The translations under genes and the position numbers were made by a program. From Kutzneria viridogrisea (GTDB lineage Bacteria; Actinomycetota; Actinomycetes; Mycobacteriales; Pseudonocardiaceae), in NCBI GenBank assembly GCA_014138725.1, contig JACJID010000004.1, positions 1,212,194-1,276,193 of the forward strand: a stretch of DNA of 64,000 bases, written 5' to 3'. The notes below the pieces were generated by a model. It saw only the letters and a list, made by a program, of their open reading frames with translations, did not search any database and was not told where the DNA came from. Shown here one piece after another: positions 48,566 to 56,947 of this stretch; positions within the stretch are counted from its first letter, which is position 1; each line of letters begins with the position of its first letter.

Positions 48566-49873
48566 GTGCGGTCGATCGGCATCGTCGGTGCGGGACAGGC
48601 GGGCGTCGTGCTGGCAGCGGCACTGCACCGGGACGGGCACCAGGTCACGCTGTACTCCGATCGCACACCCGAGCAGTACCTCGCCGGGCGGGCGAGGCCG
48701 AGCGCCTGCCTGTTCGGGGACCAGGTCGCCTACGAACGCAAGCTGGGACTGGACTTCTGGCGCGAGCAGGCGCCGCCGATCACCACGGCCCGGCTGGACC
48801 TTGGCATCGCGGGCCGCATGGTCGCGCTGTCGGTGAACGCCCCGATGCGCACCCCGGCGCTGGCGGTGGACCAGCGGCTGAAGTTCGCGCACGGCATGCG
48901 GGAGCTGGCCCTGCGCGGGGTGCGGGTGGTGATCGAGACGGTGACCCCGCAGCGCCTGGACGAGATCGCCGCGACGCACGACCTCGTGGTCGTGACCACC
49001 GGCAGGCAGGGCCCGGTCGGCGCGCTGTTCCGGCCCGACCGGTCCCGGTGCAGCGGCGCGGGGCCGCGGCGCGCGCTGTTCATGATGTGCCTGCGGGACT
49101 GCGGGCTGGACAGCGGTCCGCAGGCCAACGAACTGCGCTTCTCCTTCGTGCCCGGCGTGGTCGAGGTGTTCTGGATCCCCTTCTACGACAAGGACGTCGG
49201 CCCCTGTCGCAACGTGCTGCTGGAGGCGGTGCCTGGCGGTCCCGCCGACCGGTTCGCCGGGGTGCGCGGCACGGGTCAGGCCGTGGCGGCGCTGCGCCGG
49301 GTCGTGCGGGAACTGCTGCCCTGGGAGAACGAGGTCCTCGACCCGGCCACGCCGACCAGTGACCAGTGCTGGCTCACCGGCGCGGTGTCACCGACCGTGC
49401 GCGAACCCGTCGCGGTGCTGCCGTCCGGGCGGCACGTGCTCGGACTGGGCGACACGGTGGTGCTCAACGACCCGATCGCCGGGCAGGGCGCCAACAACGC
49501 GACCAGGATGGCGCGCTTCTTCGCGCAGCGCATCACCGCGCGCGGCGAACGGCCCTTCGACGCCGCGTGGCTGACCGAGCAGTTCGACCAGTTCTGGGAG
49601 TACGGCAGGCTGGTCAACGAGTTCAGCGAGCTGCTGCTCGAGCCGCTGCGGGACTTCCAGCGGGACGTGATGCTGGCCGCCTCGCGGCACCCCTCGATCG
49701 GCACCGCGCTGTTCGGCGGCTTCGAGGACCCGGCCAGCGTCTTCCCCTGGTTCGTCGACCGCCGCGCCTCCAAGCTCTTCCTGGCACAGCACGGGGTTCG
49801 CCCACTGGACGTGCTGGGCACCAAGCTCGGCGTGCTGGGCCGGGTCCTCTCCCAGCGCCTCCCCTGGGCCTGA
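48566..49873 (+). CDS. StyA-like FAD-dependent monooxygenase
   Basis: 435 residues. GIVGAGQAGVVLAAALHRDGHQVTLYSDR is the FAD-binding Rossmann motif with no second nucleotide site nearby. GLGDTVVLNDPIAGQGANNATRMARFFAQRI is the GD region that contacts FAD. The length and the missing NADH domain match styrene/indole monooxygenase oxygenase components (StyA), which take FADH2 from a separate reductase; no StyB-like reductase gene is nearby. GTG 48566 follows GGGGAGG; upstream starts have no ribosome site. Substrate unknown, probably an alkene or indole-like aromatic. Confidence 0.86.
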   Translation: MRSIGIVGAGQAGVVLAAALHRDGHQVTLYSDRTPEQYLAGRARPSACLFGDQVAYERKLGLDFWREQAPPITTARLDLGIAGRMVALSVNAPMRTPALAVDQRLKFAHGMRELALRGVRVVIETVTPQRLDEIAATHDLVVVTTGRQGPVGALFRPDRSRCSGAGPRRALFMMCLRDCGLDSGPQANELRFSFVPGVVEVFWIPFYDKDVGPCRNVLLEAVPGGPADRFAGVRGTGQAVAALRRVVRELLPWENEVLDPATPTSDQCWLTGAVSPTVREPVAVLPSGRHVLGLGDTVVLNDPIAGQGANNATRMARFFAQRITARGERPFDAAWLTEQFDQFWEYGRLVNEFSELLLEPLRDFQRDVMLAASRHPSIGTALFGGFEDPASVFPWFVDRRASKLFLAQHGVRPLDVLGTKLGVLGRVLSQRLPWA

Positions 49874-49890
49874 CCCAGCACCGGCCAACC

Positions 49891-50005
49891 CCCGCGTGTC
49901 GGACGTTGCGGTGCCGCGTGTTCGCGCTTGCCGCACATGCTCCCACCGACTGGGAAACCGCCCGCGAAACGCGAACACGCCGTACGGGAAGCGCCGACAC
50001 GCGGG
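49891..50005. terminator. Long imperfect inverted repeat between convergent genes
   Basis: CCCGCGTGTCGG (49891-49902) pairs with CCGACACGCGGG (49994-50005). An inner GCGTGTTCGCG near 49916 pairs with CGCGAACACGC near 49971. The parts between pair poorly. It fills most of the 168-bp interval between the StyA-like stop and the NadE stop and is likely a bidirectional terminator. It belongs to a different repeat family from P1-P5. Confidence 0.65.
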
Positions 50006-50041
50006 GCTGTGGGGCCCCGCGTGCCGGTGCCTCGGCCGGGC

Positions 50042-50902
50042 CTAGACGAGTGCCGGTTCGGCGTGGCCGCCACCGGGGGCGAAGGCGATCGGCACGGCGC
50101 GCTTGTGCACCGTGCGCCGGTGCCAGGACACGATCACCTCGTAGGCGTGCGCGGAGACCTCGCCGCCCTCCAGGAACTCGTCGATGTCCTCGTAGGTGAT
50201 GCCGAAGGCCTGCTCGTCGGGCAGACCGGGCGTGTCGGTCTCCAGGTCGGCGGTGGGCACCTTGTGCACGATCCCCGGGTCGGCGCCCAGCTCGGTGGCC
50301 AGCGCGCGGACCCGGCGCTTGGTCAACCCGGTCAGCGGGGTCAGGTCACAGGCCCCGTCCCCGTACTTGGTGAAGAAGCCCATCACCGCCTCGGCGGCGT
50401 GGTCGGTGCCGACCACCAGCGCGCCGCGGGCCCCGGCCACCGCGTACTGGGCGATCATGCGCTGGCGGGCCTTGATGTTGCCGTGCAGGAAGTCCGCGCG
50501 CTCACCGAAGGACTCCCCGCTGGCCAGCACCGAGTCGCGCATGGCGTCACTGGCCGGTTTGACGTCCACGGTCAGCACCTCGTCGGGCTGGATGAACGCC
50601 AGTGCGCGCTGCGCGTCGGCCTCGTCCTGCTGCACCCCGTAGGGCAGCCGCATGGCCACGAACCTGGCGTCCCCGCCCTGCGCCCGCACCCGCTCCACCG
50701 CCAGCTGGCACAGCCTGCCCGCAGTGCTGGAGTCCACCCCGCCGCTGATGCCCAGCACGTAGCCGCGCGCACCGGAGCTCGTCAGCTGGTCGACCAGGAA
50801 GCCCACGCGCGACTCCACCTCCTGCGCGGGATCGAAGCCGGGGCGCACCGCCAGCTCGGCGATGATCAGTTCCTGCAGGTAACGGCGACCGACCTCACTC
50901 AT
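50042..50902 (-). CDS. nadE: NH3-dependent NAD+ synthetase
   Basis: 286 residues. The PP-loop [21 protein letters not shown] (SGGxDS) binds [42 protein letters not shown] is the conserved NadE block, and [33 protein letters not shown] completes it. There is no N-terminal glutaminase domain, so ammonia is the amide donor for deamido-NAD. ATG 50902 is the first start before homology. Divergent from the toxin-antitoxin operon, sharing an 85-bp control region. Confidence 0.97.
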   Translation of the reverse strand: MSEVGRRYLQELIIAELAVRPGFDPAQEVESRVGFLVDQLTSSGARGYVLGISGGVDSSTAGRLCQLAVERVRAQGGDARFVAMRLPYGVQQDEADAQRALAFIQPDEVLTVDVKPASDAMRDSVLASGESFGERADFLHGNIKARQRMIAQYAVAGARGALVVGTDHAAEAVMGFFTKYGDGACDLTPLTGLTKRRVRALATELGADPGIVHKVPTADLETDTPGLPDEQAFGITYEDIDEFLEGGEVSAHAYEVIVSWHRRTVHKRAVPIAFAPGGGHAEPALV

Positions 50903-50938
50903 GCGGGAAGTCTCGCACAGCGCCCGGCGTTCCAGACC

Positions 50939-50987
50939 GTGCCCGACACTCGGGCACACAGCCCCACGCAGTGCTAAAGTGTCGGGC
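50939..50987 (+). promoter_or_regulatory. Antitoxin promoter with nested inverted repeats; leaderless start predicted
   Basis: GTGCCCGA-CAC-TCGGGCAC (50939-50957) is a perfect 8-bp dyad. GCCCGACAC (50941-50949) is also the reverse complement of GTGTCGGGC (50979-50987). A -10 TAAAGT lies at 50975-50980, only 7 bp before the ATG at 50988, which predicts a leaderless mRNA. The dyads suit autoregulation by the antitoxin complex. Confidence 0.6.
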
Positions 50988-51332
50988 ATGTCCCCCGTGG
51001 AAAGGCTGGACCAAGGCTCTCGGCGAGTGGACGCCACCGTGACCGAGGAGCAGGCACAGCTGACCCTGACGATGCGGGAGCTGGGCAAGCTGACGGCCGA
51101 GCACGTGCGGACCTTCGACCGGCCGGTTCCGGTCACCAGCAACGGCGTGCCGGTGGCCTGGCTGGTGCCGCTGACCCCCGCGGAGCGGCTGCGCGCCGAA
51201 CTGATCGCCTCCGGGCGGCTGCGCCCACGCCGCAGGCCGGGCCTGGCCGAGCTGAAGTCGCTGGCACCTGCCGCCGAGGAGGAGCCGCTGTCCGAGGTGC
51301 TGCTGCGGATGCGTCAGCAGGAGCATTCGTGA
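50988..51332 (+). CDS. Phd/YefM-like antitoxin
   Basis: 114 residues. The fold shows the Phd pattern: [50 protein letters not shown], with the DNA-binding N-terminal half and an extended C-terminal tail ([28 protein letters not shown]) expected to wrap the toxin. ATG 50988 is the start; there is no Shine-Dalgarno, consistent with the leaderless promoter. It overlaps the toxin gene by 4 bp (GTGA). Confidence 0.85.
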   Translation: MSPVERLDQGSRRVDATVTEEQAQLTLTMRELGKLTAEHVRTFDRPVPVTSNGVPVAWLVPLTPAERLRAELIASGRLRPRRRPGLAELKSLAPAAEEEPLSEVLLRMRQQEHS

Positions 51333-51763
51333 TCTACCTGGACTCCTGCGCACTGGTGAAGCTGGTCATCACCGAGCAGGAGACAGCGGCGCTGCTCGCC
51401 AGGCTGCGCGGGCACGACGAGGAGGTCGTCACCTCCGAGCTGGCGCTGACCGAAGTGATCCGCGTGGTGCGTCGCAGCTGCTACACCGCGCAGCGCGAAC
51501 TGCGGGTCGAACCGGCGGTGCTGGACCAGCGGCTCACCGCCGCCGCCGAGGTACTCGACCGCGTGGACCAGCTCGTCGTGGACACCGACACCCTGCTGCG
51601 CGCGGGCATGTTCGCCGATGACCCGCACCTGGGCTCGCTGGACGCCATACACCTGGTGTGCGCCCTGGAGATCGGCCCCGACCTGGCCTCGTTCATCACC
51701 TACGACCGCGCGCTGGCCAAGGCCGCCGCCGACCGGGGCATCCCGGTGGAGCAGCCGCACTGA
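51329..51763 (+). CDS. PIN-domain toxin (VapC family)
   Basis: 144 residues. PIN-domain acidic residues: Asp-5 ([12 protein letters not shown]), Glu-42 (ALTEVIR), Asp-105 (LGSLDAIHL) and Asp-126 (TYDRALAKAA), the full metal-binding set of a VapC RNase. It probably cleaves tRNA or rRNA when free of the antitoxin encoded immediately upstream. The intact catalytic set suggests an active toxin. Confidence 0.93.
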   Translation: MIYLDSCALVKLVITEQETAALLARLRGHDEEVVTSELALTEVIRVVRRSCYTAQRELRVEPAVLDQRLTAAAEVLDRVDQLVVDTDTLLRAGMFADDPHLGSLDAIHLVCALEIGPDLASFITYDRALAKAAADRGIPVEQPH

Positions 51764-51807
51764 CGTCGGTGCCCTCCCCAGGTCCTCGCGGGGAGGGCGC
51801 CGAGAGC

Positions 51808-52842
51808 TCAGTGCCCGACCGTGGTGTCCGCCCACCTCGCGACGGCGGCCTGGTAGAGCGGGGCGTCCGGGGCGAGGTTGAGCGCGTGCCCGTAGTCGCG
51901 CAGCACGAAGGTCTGCAACTGGGCCGCCGCCGAGTAGTCCGGGGCCTCGGCCTTGCGCAGGCTCTCCGCGCTGCCGCAGTCCGGGGCGGTCAGCCCGCCG
52001 CAGAACGCCGGGTCGTTGCCCATCACCAGCAGCACCGGAACGTTGATCTTGCGCGAGTAGGGCAGCACCGCACCGAGCAACACGGTGTCCACCACCTCGC
52101 CGGGCGCGAACACGTCCTTGGTGGCCTCGTCGGCCTCGTCCACCCCGGGCACCGGCAGACCGGGCTTGTGGAAGGAGGCGTACCGGGTGCCGGGAGCGGT
52201 GGTCAGGTAGCCCAGGTCACCGGCGGCCTTGGCCAGCCGGGAGTCCAGCTTCGCCGGGATCAGCGAGCCGACGATCGGCACGGCGCCGAGCGCGTTGATG
52301 CCGTGCGTCAGCCCGGTGACCAGCACCGCGTCCACGTCGTGCCAGGTGCCCGCCTCGATGATCGTGATGGCCGAGCCAACCGAGTGCCCGCCAAGCACCA
52401 CCTTGCCGAACCGCGGCGCACCACGGCCCGCGCGCAGCGCCTGGATCACCTGGTGCACCACGTCGGCCTGGCTGAACGAGGTCAGCAGCAGGCTCGCCGG
52501 GCGGCTGCTGCGGCCGGTGCCCAGCCGGTCCAGGGTCAGCGTGGCGTACCCGGCCCGGTTCATGGCCAGCCGGAAGGACCGGGTCTCCGGGGTGTACGGG
52601 TAGTCCCAGTAGCTGCTGTTGTACGAGGCCCCCGGCACCAGCACCTGGACGGTGTGCGCGCCGGCGGGGGTGCACAGCTTGCCGTAGATCGTCTGCTGGG
52701 TGCCCACCAGCGTCACCGGCAGGTCCAGGTCCTGGCAGGTGGTGCCTGCGGACTGCTCGGCCTGCGCGGGCATGGTGCACAGGCCGATGCCCAGCGCGGC
52801 CAGCCCGAGGGCGAGCACGCGCGTCACACGGCGGAATCGCAA
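51808..52842 (-). CDS. Secreted alpha/beta-hydrolase (lipase/esterase-like)
   Basis: 344 residues. Signal peptide (RVLALGLAALGIGLCTMPAQA, cut near 28). VVLGGHSVGSAITIIEA gives the GHSxG nucleophile elbow; the late VLRDYGHALNLAPDAP supplies the His, and LLVMGNDPAFCG the acid region. Cys residues in the mature part (TTCQDL, KLCTPAG, FCGGLTAPDCG) may form disulphides. A secreted esterase or lipase; substrate unknown. It follows the P450 gene on the same strand with 26 bp between. Confidence 0.88.
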   Translation of the reverse strand: MRFRRVTRVLALGLAALGIGLCTMPAQAEQSAGTTCQDLDLPVTLVGTQQTIYGKLCTPAGAHTVQVLVPGASYNSSYWDYPYTPETRSFRLAMNRAGYATLTLDRLGTGRSSRPASLLLTSFSQADVVHQVIQALRAGRGAPRFGKVVLGGHSVGSAITIIEAGTWHDVDAVLVTGLTHGINALGAVPIVGSLIPAKLDSRLAKAAGDLGYLTTAPGTRYASFHKPGLPVPGVDEADEATKDVFAPGEVVDTVLLGAVLPYSRKINVPVLLVMGNDPAFCGGLTAPDCGSAESLRKAEAPDYSAAAQLQTFVLRDYGHALNLAPDAPLYQAAVARWADTTVGH

Positions 52843-52868
52843 CGGAAACTACCTCCAAAGTGGACTGA

Positions 52869-54218
52869 TCAGACGTTGCGCCGCTGCGCCGTCATGGGCA
52901 GCTGGCTGGGGTACGCCGCACCGGTGACCTTCTGCCTGACCGGCCTGCCCGCGACGGGCACCAGCCGCCAGCTGGCGGCGATCGTGGCCGCGGCGGCCAC
53001 GATCTCGGTCTGGGCGAAGACGTTGCCGATGCACTGGCGCGCACCGGCTCCGAAGGGCACGTAGGCCCCCTTGGGCGGACCCGAGTCGCGCTCGGGCGCC
53101 CAGCGATCGGGATCGAACCGGTCGGGATCCGGGAAGTATCGCGGATCGTGGTGCAGTGCGTGCGGGCTGAGGGTGACCTCGGTGCCCACCGGCAGGCGCA
53201 CCCCGCCCAGCTCGACCTCGGCGCTGGCCCTGCGCATCAGCAGCCAGATCGGGTAGGCGCGCAACACCTCCTGCGCGATCTGCTGGGTGTAGACCAGTTT
53301 CGGCACGTCCTCGATGGTGACCGGACGGCCGTCGAGCACCTGGTCCACCTCGGCGTGCAGCCTGCGCTCGATCTCCGGTGCGCGGCCCACCTCGTGGAAG
53401 AACCAGGCCAGCGCCAGCGCGGTGGTCTCGATGCCACCGGTGAGCAGGGTGACGACCTCGTCGTAGACCTGCCCGTCGTCCATGCCCTCCCCGGTGTCGG
53501 CGTCACGGGCCAGCAGCAGCATGGACAGCACGTCGCCCCGGTCGGCGCCCTCGGCACGGCCCGCCGCGATGACCTCGCCGACGATCCGCCGTAACCGGGA
53601 GATGGCCAGGTCGAACCGGCGGTTGCCGGGGATGGGCAGCTTCTCCACGAAACCGGGTGAGAGGGCCCGCACCATGCCCTGCTTGATGACCACCGGCATG
53701 GAGCGCTGCGCCTCGGCGATGGCCTGGGCGCCCAGTTCGGTGGCGAACAGGGTCTCGCCGACGATGTTCACCGCCAGTTCCTGCATGGCGAGGTCGAACT
53801 CGATCACCTGTCCGGTTGACCACGAACCGGACAGCTCGGCGGCCTTGCCGGACATTGCCGCGGTGTAGCCAGCGATGCGCTCGCGGTGGAAGGCCGGTTG
53901 CACCAGCCTGCGCTGCTTGCGGTGGAAGCCGCCGTTGGACATCGCGATGCCGTTGCCGAAGTACGGCCGGAACCGGTCGAACATGATGCCCTTGTCGAAG
54001 CTGGCACCGTCGGTGACCAGCACCTGGTGCACCAGGTCCGGGCTGGTCACCACGTAGGTGGCCAGTGGGCCGAGGTAGATCTTCACCAGGTCGCCGTGCT
54101 CGCGCAGGGAGGAGGTGAACCCGAACCGGCGCCGTAACAGCGACGGAGTGTGTCCCAACAGCGGCCACCGCCCCGGTGCGATCGGCACGGCGTCGAGCGT
54201 GTTGAGTTGGGCAGGCAT
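52869..54218 (-). CDS. Cytochrome P450
   Basis: 449 residues. I-helix TLLTGGIETTALALAWFFHEV (G-G-x-x-T-T), K-helix ExxR in AQEVLRAYP, PERF-like DPDRFDPDRWAPERD, and the heme loop PFGAGARQCIGNVFAQTEI with the Cys ligand. The N-terminal region (WPLLGHTPSLLRRRFGFTSSLREHGDLVKIYLGP) resembles the CYP183/pentalenene-oxygenase type, but no terpene cyclase is nearby. ATG 54218 follows GAGGAG; longer reading to 54284 is rejected. It needs separate ferredoxin partners. Confidence 0.94.
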   Translation of the reverse strand: MPAQLNTLDAVPIAPGRWPLLGHTPSLLRRRFGFTSSLREHGDLVKIYLGPLATYVVTSPDLVHQVLVTDGASFDKGIMFDRFRPYFGNGIAMSNGGFHRKQRRLVQPAFHRERIAGYTAAMSGKAAELSGSWSTGQVIEFDLAMQELAVNIVGETLFATELGAQAIAEAQRSMPVVIKQGMVRALSPGFVEKLPIPGNRRFDLAISRLRRIVGEVIAAGRAEGADRGDVLSMLLLARDADTGEGMDDGQVYDEVVTLLTGGIETTALALAWFFHEVGRAPEIERRLHAEVDQVLDGRPVTIEDVPKLVYTQQIAQEVLRAYPIWLLMRRASAEVELGGVRLPVGTEVTLSPHALHHDPRYFPDPDRFDPDRWAPERDSGPPKGAYVPFGAGARQCIGNVFAQTEIVAAAATIAASWRLVPVAGRPVRQKVTGAAYPSQLPMTAQRRNV

Positions 54219-54353
54219 CCGCGCTCCTCGCGGGATCGGGTGAGGCGACCAACCGTATTGGTTTCGTTGGGGGAACGGGAGCACCCGATCGGGTCATGAC
54301 CGCGCCTGATCGGGGTTGGCTACCCTGCGAGTCGGATTCAGGAGGTGTCGGCG

Positions 54354-55172
54354 GTGACCGATCAGGCGGCGTGGGTTCCCCCGGAGGTCGATCCCTCCAT
54401 TCCCAGCATCGCGCGGGCGTACGACTACATGCTCGGTGGGGCGCACAACTTCACGGCGGACCGGCAACTGGCCGAGCAGGCGGAGAAGGCGGTGCCCGGG
54501 TCCAGGCAGATCGCCCGGCTCAACCGGTCCTTCCTGGCCCGAGCCGTGCGCGTGCTGGTGGAATCGGGTGTGCGGCAGTTCCTGGACATCGGCTCCGGCG
54601 TGCCCACCGTGGGCAACGTGCACGAGATCGCCCAGCGCTCCGCCCCGGAGAGCCGGGTGCTGTACGTGGACAAGGACCCCATCGCGGTGGCGCACAGCCA
54701 GCTCATCCTGGCGGGCAACGAGAACGCCGACGTGCTGCGCGAGGACCTGCGCAATCCCGAGGCCATCCTGGAGAGCAAGCAGGCCAAGCGGCTGCTGGAC
54801 CTGGACGAGCCCGTCGCCGTGCTGATGGTGATGATGCTGCACTGGGTGCCCGAGCAGGACGACCCGTACGGGCTGGTCGGGCGCTACCGGGACGCGATCT
54901 GCCCCGGCAGCTACCTGGCGATCTCGCACGTCACCGCGGACCAGCGGCAGGACCAGATCAGCGAGGCCGCCGACGTGATCCAGCGCGCCAAGAGCCCCGA
55001 CCAGCTCGCCTACCGCACGCACGCCCAGGTGGTCCGCCTGTTCGAGGGCATGGAACTGCTGGATCCCGGCGTGGTCGGCTGCGGCCTGTGGCGCACCGGC
55101 GGTTCCGGCGACTTCGCCGACGAGCCCGACCTGAACTCCCACGTCTACGCCGGGGTCGCCCGCAAGCCCTGA
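54354..55172 (+). CDS. SAM-dependent methyltransferase, SAV2177/DUF574 family
   Basis: 272 residues. PPEVDPSIPSIARAYDYMLGGAHNFTADRQLAEQ is the hallmark N-terminus of the actinobacterial DUF574 family. QFLDIGSGVPTVGNVHEIAQ is SAM motif I, VLYVDKDPIAVAHSQ motif II. GTG 54354 is preferred because AGGAGG (54340-54345) then has proper spacing; GTG 54345 overlaps it. These proteins are very common in actinomycetes, and their substrates are unknown. Palindrome P5 follows the stop. Confidence 0.93.
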   Translation: MTDQAAWVPPEVDPSIPSIARAYDYMLGGAHNFTADRQLAEQAEKAVPGSRQIARLNRSFLARAVRVLVESGVRQFLDIGSGVPTVGNVHEIAQRSAPESRVLYVDKDPIAVAHSQLILAGNENADVLREDLRNPEAILESKQAKRLLDLDEPVAVLMVMMLHWVPEQDDPYGLVGRYRDAICPGSYLAISHVTADQRQDQISEAADVIQRAKSPDQLAYRTHAQVVRLFEGMELLDPGVVGCGLWRTGGSGDFADEPDLNSHVYAGVARKP

Positions 55173-55184
55173 CCCCTCTCCGTG

Positions 55185-55235
55185 GCGTGAAGGTGGCTTT
55201 CGCTGCGCTGGGCGCAGCGAAAGCCACCTTCACGC
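55185..55235. terminator. Palindrome P5 (24-bp perfect arms), GAAGGTGGCTTTCGC variant
   Basis: Arms 55185-55208 and 55212-55235 with a 3-base loop, 12 bp after the methyltransferase stop. Same layout as P1-P4 but a different core (GTGAAGGTGGCTTTCGC). Terminator candidate between two co-oriented genes. Confidence 0.82.
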
Positions 55236-55262
55236 GACTCCCGGTCGGGCACACTGGGTCGA

Positions 55263-56084
55263 GTGGATCACTCGATTGTGCTGGTGACGGGCAGTTCGGG
55301 GCTGGTGGGCTCGGCGGTGGCCGGGGCGCTGCGGGCGGGCGGCTGGCTGGTGCGGGGCCTGGACGTGCGGCCCGGCCCGGAGACCACACACCTCGCCGAC
55401 CTGGACGAGCCGGGCGAGGCGCTGGACGGGGTGGGCGCCGTGGTGCACGCGGCGGCACTGCACGCCCCGCACGTGGGCGTGCTGCCGGACGCGGAGTTCC
55501 ACCGGGTCAACGTGCACGCCACGACCCGGTTGGTGCGGCGGGCCGCGGACCGCGGGGTGCGGCGGTTCGTCTACACGAGCAGCACCTCGGTGTACGGCCA
55601 CGCGCTGGTCGGCACCGACGCGGCGGTCTGGGTCACCGAGGAGTTGGCGCCGCGTCCCCGTGACGTCTACGACGTGACGAAGCTGGCCGCCGAGCGGGTG
55701 GTCCGCGCCAGTGGCCTGCCGAACGTGGTGCTGCGCATCGCGCGCTGCTTCCCCGAGCCGCCCGAGGTGACGGCCGTGCACCGGCTGCACCGGGGTGTGG
55801 ACCTGGCCGATGTGGTGGACGCGCACCTGCTGGCGCTGAGCACGCCGGGCGCCGACGGGGTGTACACCATCGCGGGGCCAACGGTGTTCGAGCCGGGCGA
55901 CGGGGTGGCGCTGTGGCAGGACGCGCCCTCGGTGATCGACCGCAGGGTGCCGGGCGCGCGGGCGGCCTTCGCCGCTCGGGGCTGGCGGCTGCCCGATCGG
56001 ATCGACCGGGTCTACGACTCGTCCGCAGCCGCCAGGGACCTGGGCTACCGGCCGAGTCGCGGACTGTCCGCGCTGCTGGCGTAA
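55263..56084 (+). CDS. NAD-dependent epimerase/dehydratase family (extended SDR)
   Basis: 273 residues. VLVTGSSGLVGSAVAGAL gives the GxxGxxG NAD motif; VVHAAALHAPHVG, FVYTSSTSVYG (catalytic Thr/Ser) and the complete YxxxK in VYDVTKLAAERVV are present. It is shorter than typical sugar-nucleotide epimerases, which usually exceed 310 residues, so the substrate domain is reduced. GTG 55263. Stands alone behind palindrome P5. Confidence 0.9.
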   Translation: MDHSIVLVTGSSGLVGSAVAGALRAGGWLVRGLDVRPGPETTHLADLDEPGEALDGVGAVVHAAALHAPHVGVLPDAEFHRVNVHATTRLVRRAADRGVRRFVYTSSTSVYGHALVGTDAAVWVTEELAPRPRDVYDVTKLAAERVVRASGLPNVVLRIARCFPEPPEVTAVHRLHRGVDLADVVDAHLLALSTPGADGVYTIAGPTVFEPGDGVALWQDAPSVIDRRVPGARAAFAARGWRLPDRIDRVYDSSAAARDLGYRPSRGLSALLA

Positions 56085-56239
56085 CGGACCGCGGGCACTG
56101 GCGACACCCGGTCCACGAACGCACGGCAGCGCGCGACACCTGGCCTGCACGACCCACCAGCAGACTGTCCACGCTCCTCGCGTAACGGTCCGCGCCCGCT
56201 GGCGATGCTCTGGGGCGCCCGCGGAGAACGGAGTCCACA

Positions 56240-56857
56240 GTGGACACTTGGCGACTCATCGCGACCGAGCGAGCACGGTTGGTGGACGGACTGGCGGGGG
56301 TGACCGAGGCGGAGTGGGACTCGCCCTCGCTCTGCGCGGGCTGGCTGGCGAGGGACGTGCTGGCACACCTGGTGTCCACCGCCGAGATGACGCCCCGCCG
56401 GTTCGTGTTCGGCCTGCTGCGGCACGGGTTGGCCTTCCACCGGATGACCGCCGCCGACGCGGCCCGCTACGGCGAGCGGCCGGTGCCCGCGCTGCTCGAG
56501 CGCCTCGCCGGGCTGGCGACCAGCCACGACCACCCGCCGGGGCCGATCGAGACCCTGCTGCTGGAGGCGGTGGTGCACGGGGAGGACATCCTGTTCCCGT
56601 TGGGACTCACCGCCGACCACGTGCCGGAGGCGCTGGTCAGGGCGGCCGACTTCGCCAGGACCGCACAGCCGCTGGTGGGCTGCCGCAGGCGGATCGCGGG
56701 CCTGCGGTTGCAGGCCACCGACTGCGACTGGCAGACCGGATCCGGGCCCGAGGTACTGGGCCCGCTGCGGTCGGTGTTGCTGGCGATGTGCGGCCGCAAG
56801 GCGGCGCTCGCCTCGCTCAACGGCCCCGGCGTCACCGCACTGGAGGCGCGCCCCTGA
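56240..56857 (+). CDS. Maleylpyruvate isomerase-like (MDMPI/TIGR03083) protein
   Basis: 205 residues with the family start (RLIATERARLVDGLAGVTEAEWDSPSLCAGWLARDVLAHLVS): the W-D-x-P-S-L-C-x-G-W-x-x-R-D-V-x-x-H-L motif includes the first metal His. Further His are in LLEAVVHGEDILFP. The fold is DinB-like and often mycothiol-dependent; many members have no known substrate. GTG 56240. Confidence 0.9.
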   Translation: MDTWRLIATERARLVDGLAGVTEAEWDSPSLCAGWLARDVLAHLVSTAEMTPRRFVFGLLRHGLAFHRMTAADAARYGERPVPALLERLAGLATSHDHPPGPIETLLLEAVVHGEDILFPLGLTADHVPEALVRAADFARTAQPLVGCRRRIAGLRLQATDCDWQTGSGPEVLGPLRSVLLAMCGRKAALASLNGPGVTALEARP

Positions 56858-56891
56858 GCCGGTGAACCGAATCACCGTGGCCACCCGGCCC

Positions 56892-56934
56892 AGTTAGTTA
56901 TACTCTGGAAACAATTACAGATGTAGAACTAACT
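56892..56934 (+). promoter_or_regulatory. Promoter and inverted repeat of the MFS/MarR operon
   Basis: AGTTAGTT (56892-56899) and AACTAACT (56927-56934) form a perfect dyad with a 27-bp spacer, in an AT-rich island unlike its surroundings. TATACT at 56898-56903 is a near-consensus -10. The dyad flanks the expected transcription start, so a MarR dimer (the second gene of the operon) could block initiation. Confidence 0.65.
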
Positions 56935-56947
56935 ACGGGGGTATCCG

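Noticed and set aside
52869..55172. Terpene biosynthetic mini-cluster (P450 plus methyltransferase)
   Set aside because: No terpene cyclase or prenyltransferase nearby, and the methyltransferase belongs to the ubiquitous DUF574 family on the opposite strand.
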